From assembly GCF_000702885.1 (NCBI RefSeq), contig NZ_JNKO01000014.1, positions 1-64,000 of the forward strand: a stretch of DNA of 64,000 nucleotides, given 5' to 3'. Positions 58,978 through 64,000 of this stretch are shown here, piece after piece. This DNA comes from Oribacterium sp. P6A1. GTDB taxonomy: Bacteria; Bacillota; Clostridia; Lachnospirales; Lachnospiraceae. The translations under genes and the position numbers were made by a program. The notes under the pieces are model-generated. The model searched no databases. It was given only the letters and a program-made list of their open reading frames with translations, and had not been told where the DNA came from. Within the stretch, counting starts at the first letter, position 1; each line of letters starts with the position of its first letter.

Positions 58978-61900
58978 ATGTACCGCAGAGACCGCGGAAT
59001 GCGAGGGCGGTACGCCAAAAAAATGAAGAAATTTTTTGAAGTATTTGACTCCCTTGAGCTCGATTCGGAGCTTGAGGGTCTGTTTCGTGACACATTCGTC
59101 ACCCGTGTCACTATCACAAAGGACCGGAAGCTTATCCATATATATATTCTCAGTCCTCATCTCATCGATAAAAGCGTCATTTTTCGCCTTGAACAGATCA
59201 TAAAAACAAAGATCTTCGGCAAAAAGCAGATCACTGTAAAGATCTCCGAGCGCTTCCACTTAAGTTCCCAGTACAATGCCAGAACTCTTTATGACATGTA
59301 CAAGGACAGCATCCTCATTGAACTCAAGAACTACAATATCATACTCTACAATATGATGACAAAGGGCAGAATCTCATGGCATGACGATGATACCCTTGAG
59401 CTTACTGTACCCAATTCCCACCTCTATCAGGAGGCCGGCAAGGAGCTTCTCCATGTTATGAAGCGCCTTTTTGAGGATCGCTGCTCCATAGAGTTTAATC
59501 TGAATATGCTCTATGAGGAGAAAAAGCGTGAGGCTGTTCCCGAACTTGACAGAAACTACATTCCGCCTGAGCTTAGAGGGGACACCGACGAATCAAGACG
59601 ACAAAGATCCGAACTCAGAAAAACCGAAGGCTTCATGAATGCCTCCGGCAGAGACATTGCCGGAATGGATACACCCGATGGAAACAACAGTGATGCAGAG
59701 CGCGCTGCCCTTGAGGAACAGAATGCCCGTATGGCTGCGGACCTTGCAGGTATTAATGCAAACTCCCGGAACAACGATGCCTCCAAAAATACAGGAGCCT
59801 CCCAGCCTGCCAGAACAGGCAGCCGTTTCGGCGGAGAAACCGGTCAGTACCAGAGGAAGAAACGAGCCTTCAAGATGTCTGAAAACGCAGAGGTTCTCTA
59901 CGGCAAATACTTCGAAGGCGAAACAGTCCCTCTCAAGGATATCGATGCGGGCTCCGGCAATATCATCATCGCCGGAAACATTTTCCTCGTACACGATCCT
60001 GTTCATACAAAGACAGGAAAGAATATCGTGAAGTTCGATATCACAGACTACACAGATTCCATCACCTGCAAGATCTTCGTTGAAGACGATGATATGGAGC
60101 AGGCCAACGAGTTCATCAAGCCAGGAACAGGCCTCATGATAAAGGGCTCCGTTTCCTTCGATACCTTCGACAAGCAGGTGGAAATGAGCTTCATCGACGG
60201 AATCCTGAAGCACGATATAAACCGTGCTAAGAGAACCGATAACTCACCGGAAAAGCGTGTTGAGCTTCACCTCCATACAAAGATGTCCGATATGGACGCA
60301 GTCTCTGACGTTACAGATTACATAAATACAGCCATTTCTTTCGGTATGAAGGCCATGGCCATCACGGATCATGGTGTGGTCCAGGCCTTCCCTGACGCCA
60401 ACCTGCACCTTAAAAAGATTGGTCACGATAAGGATTTTAAGCTTATCTACGGCTGCGAAGGATATCTCGTTGATGATCAGGAAATCATTGTTCAGAACGA
60501 AAAGGGTCAGAATCTCGACGCAGAGACCGTTGTTTTCGATATCGAGACCACAGGCTTCAGTGCGGAAACCGACCATATCATAGAAATCGGTGCCGTAAAG
60601 CTCAGGAATAACGAAATAGTGGACCGTATGGACGTTTTCGTAAATCCGAAGGTGCCCATTCCATTCCGTATAACCCAGCTCACCTCCATCGATGACTCCA
60701 TGGTCATAGGCGCAGACCCCATCGAAGTGGTTCTGCCAAAATTCCTTGAGTGGTGCGGGGATGCCGTGATTGTTGCCCACAACGCCTCCTTCGATACAGG
60801 CTTCATTGCGAAAAATGCCAAGCGCCTGGGTCTCCGCTATGATCCGACCATCATTGACACCGTGAGCCTGAGCCGTCTTCTCCTTCCGAAATTAAATCGT
60901 TTCAAGCTGGATACAGTAGCCAAGGAGCTCAATGTTTCCCTGGAACATCATCACAGAGCCGTGGATGATGCAGGCTGCACCGCAGAGATTTATATCAAGG
61001 AGATCGAGATGGTGAGACAGCGCGGCTGCACCAGACTTTCAGAGATAGATACTCTGGAGTTCGACCATGCTGCAAATGTCATGAAGCTGCCCACCTACCA
61101 CATTATCCTGCTTGCAAAGAATGACATCGGACGTATAAACCTGTACCGCCTTATTTCCGAGAGCCACCTTAATTACTTCAAGTCATGGCCCCGTATACCG
61201 AAGTCTCTGCTGAGAGAACATCGTGAAGGCCTGATTATCGGAAGCGCCTGCATTAAGGGCGAGGTATTCCAGGGCATGCTTCGTGGTATGGATGAGACAC
61301 AGCTCCTGAATACAGCCTCCTTCTATGACTATCTGGAGATACAGCCTCTCGGAAACAACAGTTTCATGCTTGGCTCTGAAAAATACCCCGCTTCCACAAG
61401 GCAGGATCTGATTGACTACAACCTGAAGATCATATCTCTGGCTGACCAGCTCGGTAAGCCTGTTTGCGCTACCTGTGATTCACATTATCTTAACGAGGAT
61501 GATGACATATACAGAAAGATAATTCAGGCAGTCCGCGGATTTGATGAGGAGGAGAGTGATGCAAAGCTCTATTTCCGTTCCACAGAGGAAATGCTTCAGG
61601 AGTTCGATTATCTGGAGCCCCAGAAAGCAAAAGAGGTAGTCATTGACAATCCGAACATGATAGCGGACATGTGTGACCCCATAAAGCCGGTACGTCCCGA
61701 CAAGTGTCCTCCCGTCATCGAAAACTCCGATGAAACACTTCGTGAGATCTGTTATGAGACTGCCCACAGAATGTACGGACCGAATCTGCCGAAGATCGTT
61801 TCAGACAGACTGGAAAAGGAGCTTAACTCAATCATTTCCAACGGATACTCCGTTATGTACATCATCGCCCAGAAGCTTGTAGACAAGTCAAACGAGGACG

Positions 61901-63609
61901 GTTATCTGGTTGGCTCCCGTGGTTCCGTAGGTTCATCCTTCGCAGCCACCATGTCCCATATCACAGAGGTTAATCCTCTGAGCCCACACTATGTCTGCCC
62001 GGACTGCTTCTGGTACGATTTTGACTCACCTGAAGTAAAGCAGTACTCAGGTATGGCAGGATGTGATATGCCGCCTAAAAAGTGTCCGAAGTGCGGAGCA
62101 GAGCTGAACCGCTGGGGCTATGATATCCCATTCGAGACCTTCCTTGGTTTTAAGGGAGACAAGGAGCCTGATATCGACCTTAACTTCTCGGGCGAATATC
62201 AGGCAAAGGCCCATGCCTACACCGGAGTCATCTTCGGCGAAGGCCACACCTTCAAGGCCGGAACCATCGGTACCCTGGCTGACAAGACTGCCTACGGAAT
62301 GGTGAAGAAATACTATGAGGAGCGCGGCGTCGAAAAGCGTACCGCAGAGATCGACAGACTGGTTCAGGGCTGTGTAGGCATTCGCCGAACCACGGGACAG
62401 CACCCCGGCGGAATCGTCGTTCTTCCTCACGGTGAGGAGATCAACACCTTCACTCCGGTACAGCACCCCGCAAACGATATGGCGAGCCCTATCATAACCA
62501 CCCACTTTGATTACCATAAGATCGACCATAACCTTCTGAAGCTTGATATCCTGGGTCACGACGATCCTACCATGATACGACGTCTTCAGGACCTCATCGG
62601 CATCGACCCGGTTAAGGATATCCCACTTGACTGTAAGGAGGTCATGAGCCTCTTCCAGTCAACGGAGGTTCTCGGCATTACCCCCGATGATATCCACGGC
62701 GTTAAGCTCGGCTGCCTCGGAATCCCGGAGTTCGGAACTTCCTTCGCCATGCAGATGGTTGAGGATACGAAGCCGAAGTACTTCTCCGACCTTATCAGGA
62801 TTTCGGGTCTTTCACATGGTACGGACGTGTACCTGAACAATGCCCAGGACCTCATCAAGGATGGCATAACCACTCTGCAGCAGGCCATCTGCTGTCGAGA
62901 TGATATCATGGTTTACCTTATGCATAAGGGCATGGATCCGGGAGAGTCCTTCAGTATCATGGAGGCCACCCGTAAACACAAGCCTCTTAAGGACAGCTGG
63001 TGTCAGGACATGCTGGATCACGACGTACCTCAGTGGTACATTGACGCATGTAAAAAGATCAAGTACATGTTCCCTAAGGCCCATGCCGCGGCTTACGTAA
63101 TGATGGCCTGGCGAGTTGCCTGGTGTAAGGTGTTCCACCCCATCGAATACTACACCGCCTACTACAGTATCCGTGCCGACGGCTTCGACTATGACAAGAT
63201 GTGCGGAGGCATCGATAATCTTCGTTACTACATCGATCAATACCTGAATATTCCGAAGCCCACCAACACGGAAGCAGTGTGTCTCCGTGACATGCGTATC
63301 TGTGAGGAAATGTATGCAAGAGGCATCGAATTTGCACCTCTTGACATTTATAAGGCAAAGGCCAAGGACTTCACCATCACCCCTGACAAAAAGATCATGC
63401 CGAGTTTCACCTCCATGGCAGGTCTCGGAGAGGCCGTTGCCCAGGGCATCGAGGATGGCGGTAAGAGCGGAGTCAAATATCTCAGTAAGGACGATTTCAT
63501 TAACCGTACCCACTGTCCTAAGGGCTTCGTGGATAAGTTCAGTGAGCTTGGACTTCTTGGAGATATTCCGGAGTCGAATCAGATGAGCATTTTTGATTTT
63601 ATGAGCTAA
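58978..63609 (+). CDS. polC: DNA polymerase III PolC-type alpha subunit
   Basis: 1543 residues. The ATG at 58978 lies very close to GAGAGGGG; family comparison suggests the conserved start MKKFFEVFDSLEL at 59023, so the first 15 residues are doubtful. Order: N-terminal domain (15-190), linker (200-295) rich in Ala/Asn/Arg, OB-fold (300-415), PHP domain split (VELHLHTKMSDMDAVS at 422; AITDHGVVQAFPDA), inserted DEDDh proofreading exonuclease (VFDIETTGFSAETDHIIEIG at 521; HHHRAVDDAGCTAEIY), PHP rest, a zinc module (CPDCFWYDF ... CPKCGAEL, 1006-1043), and the polymerase core with PDIDLNFSGEYQ (1064) and KAHAAAYVMMAWRVAWCKVF. Replicative leading-strand polymerase of Firmicutes. Confidence 0.97.
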   Translation: MYRRDRGMRGRYAKKMKKFFEVFDSLELDSELEGLFRDTFVTRVTITKDRKLIHIYILSPHLIDKSVIFRLEQIIKTKIFGKKQITVKISERFHLSSQYNARTLYDMYKDSILIELKNYNIILYNMMTKGRISWHDDDTLELTVPNSHLYQEAGKELLHVMKRLFEDRCSIEFNLNMLYEEKKREAVPELDRNYIPPELRGDTDESRRQRSELRKTEGFMNASGRDIAGMDTPDGNNSDAERAALEEQNARMAADLAGINANSRNNDASKNTGASQPARTGSRFGGETGQYQRKKRAFKMSENAEVLYGKYFEGETVPLKDIDAGSGNIIIAGNIFLVHDPVHTKTGKNIVKFDITDYTDSITCKIFVEDDDMEQANEFIKPGTGLMIKGSVSFDTFDKQVEMSFIDGILKHDINRAKRTDNSPEKRVELHLHTKMSDMDAVSDVTDYINTAISFGMKAMAITDHGVVQAFPDANLHLKKIGHDKDFKLIYGCEGYLVDDQEIIVQNEKGQNLDAETVVFDIETTGFSAETDHIIEIGAVKLRNNEIVDRMDVFVNPKVPIPFRITQLTSIDDSMVIGADPIEVVLPKFLEWCGDAVIVAHNASFDTGFIAKNAKRLGLRYDPTIIDTVSLSRLLLPKLNRFKLDTVAKELNVSLEHHHRAVDDAGCTAEIYIKEIEMVRQRGCTRLSEIDTLEFDHAANVMKLPTYHIILLAKNDIGRINLYRLISESHLNYFKSWPRIPKSLLREHREGLIIGSACIKGEVFQGMLRGMDETQLLNTASFYDYLEIQPLGNNSFMLGSEKYPASTRQDLIDYNLKIISLADQLGKPVCATCDSHYLNEDDDIYRKIIQAVRGFDEEESDAKLYFRSTEEMLQEFDYLEPQKAKEVVIDNPNMIADMCDPIKPVRPDKCPPVIENSDETLREICYETAHRMYGPNLPKIVSDRLEKELNSIISNGYSVMYIIAQKLVDKSNEDGYLVGSRGSVGSSFAATMSHITEVNPLSPHYVCPDCFWYDFDSPEVKQYSGMAGCDMPPKKCPKCGAELNRWGYDIPFETFLGFKGDKEPDIDLNFSGEYQAKAHAYTGVIFGEGHTFKAGTIGTLADKTAYGMVKKYYEERGVEKRTAEIDRLVQGCVGIRRTTGQHPGGIVVLPHGEEINTFTPVQHPANDMASPIITTHFDYHKIDHNLLKLDILGHDDPTMIRRLQDLIGIDPVKDIPLDCKEVMSLFQSTEVLGITPDDIHGVKLGCLGIPEFGTSFAMQMVEDTKPKYFSDLIRISGLSHGTDVYLNNAQDLIKDGITTLQQAICCRDDIMVYLMHKGMDPGESFSIMEATRKHKPLKDSWCQDMLDHDVPQWYIDACKKIKYMFPKAHAAAYVMMAWRVAWCKVFHPIEYYTAYYSIRADGFDYDKMCGGIDNLRYYIDQYLNIPKPTNTEAVCLRDMRICEEMYARGIEFAPLDIYKAKAKDFTITPDKKIMPSFTSMAGLGEAVAQGIEDGGKSGVKYLSKDDFINRTHCPKGFVDKFSELGLLGDIPESNQMSIFDFMS

Positions 63610-63663
63610 GAATTCGAATCCTCTTGCTCGTAAAACCCGCGTATATTTCATCAGATGTAGCTC

Positions 63664-63692
63664 TTGACTTTTACACTTAAACGCATTAAAGT
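63664..63692 (+). promoter_or_regulatory. Promoter with overlapping palindrome before the prephenate dehydrogenase gene
   Basis: TTGACT, 17 bp, TAAAGT. TTACACTT (63671 on) and AAAGTGTGTAA (63688 on) are imperfect inverted repeats spanning the spacer and the -10 box, a layout expected for a repressor site. Confidence 0.55.
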
Positions 63693-63733
63693 GTGTAAGT
63701 GCTTAAAAATATTACGAGAAGAGGAAGATGATT

Positions 63734-64000
63734 ATGAAGACAGCAGCATTTATAGGATTTGGCCTCATCGGAGGCTCCATTGCTAAGGGACTCAAGAAAA
63801 AAGATCCCACCATGCGTATCATGGCTTATGCAAGAAACAAGTCCAATCTTGAAGTAGCCCAGGAGGATGGGATCATCAATGTGGTTCTTGATACTCCGGA
63901 CAGTGAGAGACTTTCAGAGGCAGACATAGTATTTCTTTGCGCACCTGTAGAGACCAATATTTCCTATATGGAGAGTATCAGTAAGCTTCTGAAAGATGGC
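63734..64000 (+). CDS. tyrA: Prephenate dehydrogenase, N-terminal part (cut by window end)
   Basis: The first 89 codons are present; the frame stays open to the last base. I choose the ATG at 63734, 8 nt after GAGGA, over the ATG at 63728. The start TAAFIGFGLIGGSIAKGLKK is the NAD-binding motif of the TyrA family, and EADIVFLCAPVETN near residue 68 is the next conserved strand. The enzyme makes 4-hydroxyphenylpyruvate for tyrosine synthesis. A homologous arogenate dehydrogenase cannot be excluded from this part. Confidence 0.85.
   Translation, partial: MKTAAFIGFGLIGGSIAKGLKKKDPTMRIMAYARNKSNLEVAQEDGIINVVLDTPDSERLSEADIVFLCAPVETNISYMESISKLLKDG

Noticed and set aside
62812-63651. A 279-residue minus-strand frame over the end of polC
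   Set aside because: Shadow of PolC; no start signal or known domain.

Overview
The window looks like chromosomal DNA of a low-to-mid GC Clostridia, most likely a Lachnospiraceae (Butyrivibrio/Blautia-like) bacterium; this is inference from gene content, not a database match. The pointers are a PolC-type replicative polymerase, a T-box leader on thrS, DXP-pathway isoprenoid genes in the Firmicutes order pyrH-frr-uppS-cdsA-dxr-rseP-ispG-polC, the 'extended' second RsmH, a DUF1846 protein, TTG/GTG starts behind good Shine-Dalgarno sites, and the Thr/Ala/Glu-rich lipoprotein linkers common in that family. Nearly every gene is on the + strand.

Region 1 (1-3.3 kb) is a worn mobile island edge: the 3' part of an IS5/IS1182-like transposase, an orphan lipoprotein, a minus-strand scrap of a tyrosine recombinase, a RelB/DinJ antitoxin whose YoeB/Txe-like toxin is cut to 18 codons, a VbhA-like antitoxin without its Fic partner, an intact HigBA pair, and a tRNA-Trp-like remnant flanked by paired GGTCTCCAA repeats that I read as an attachment-site scar.

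Region 2 (3.3-9.2 kb) holds small accessory genes: a zinc-ribbon protein, an SDR oxidoreductase, a YcxB-like membrane protein, a membrane-protein pseudogene, a HAD nucleotidase-like protein, a DUF2156/GNAT acyltransferase pair and a VOC protein.

Region 3 (9.3-19.2 kb) is the metabolic core: L-asparaginase, then a compact formate dehydrogenase locus (flavin/Fe-S electron-transfer subunit, cysteine-type catalytic subunit with NuoG-like N-terminus, ECF S-component-like membrane protein, a small secreted molybdopterin-fold protein and MobA), then a Tat-lipoprotein Old Yellow Enzyme/FAD fusion with altered active-site and nucleotide-binding motifs.

Region 4 (19.3-31.9 kb) contains an MBL hydrolase, an ABC-F ATPase, tRNA-Ser(GGA), an unrecognised internally duplicated acidic protein next to an NYN/PIN-like protein with a histone-H1-like tail, tRNA-Leu(AAG), TcdA, an SDR, an RluA-type synthase, ComM and DprA.

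Region 5 (31.9-38.6 kb) is translation and topology: T-box-thrS (TGS-less), topA, and rpsB-tsf behind a structured leader. Region 6 (38.6-52.1 kb) sits between tsf and pyrH, which are usually adjacent: acylphosphatase, truA, two L,D-transpeptidases, an EAL protein overlapping a patatin lipase and a Dus enzyme, a FliB-like protein, a lipoprotein, an RsmH paralogue, a MATE exporter and DUF1846. Region 7 (52.2-64 kb) is the pyrH-to-polC cluster followed by the start of a prephenate dehydrogenase gene cut by the window edge.

No CRISPR array, prophage or recognisable multi-gene defence system is visible. The best candidates for new biology are the Tat-exported OYE/FAD protein, the formate dehydrogenase locus with its dedicated ECF S-like and mini-molybdopterin proteins, the unknown/NYN gene pair, and the wrecked toxin-antitoxin island with its repeat-flanked tRNA remnant.
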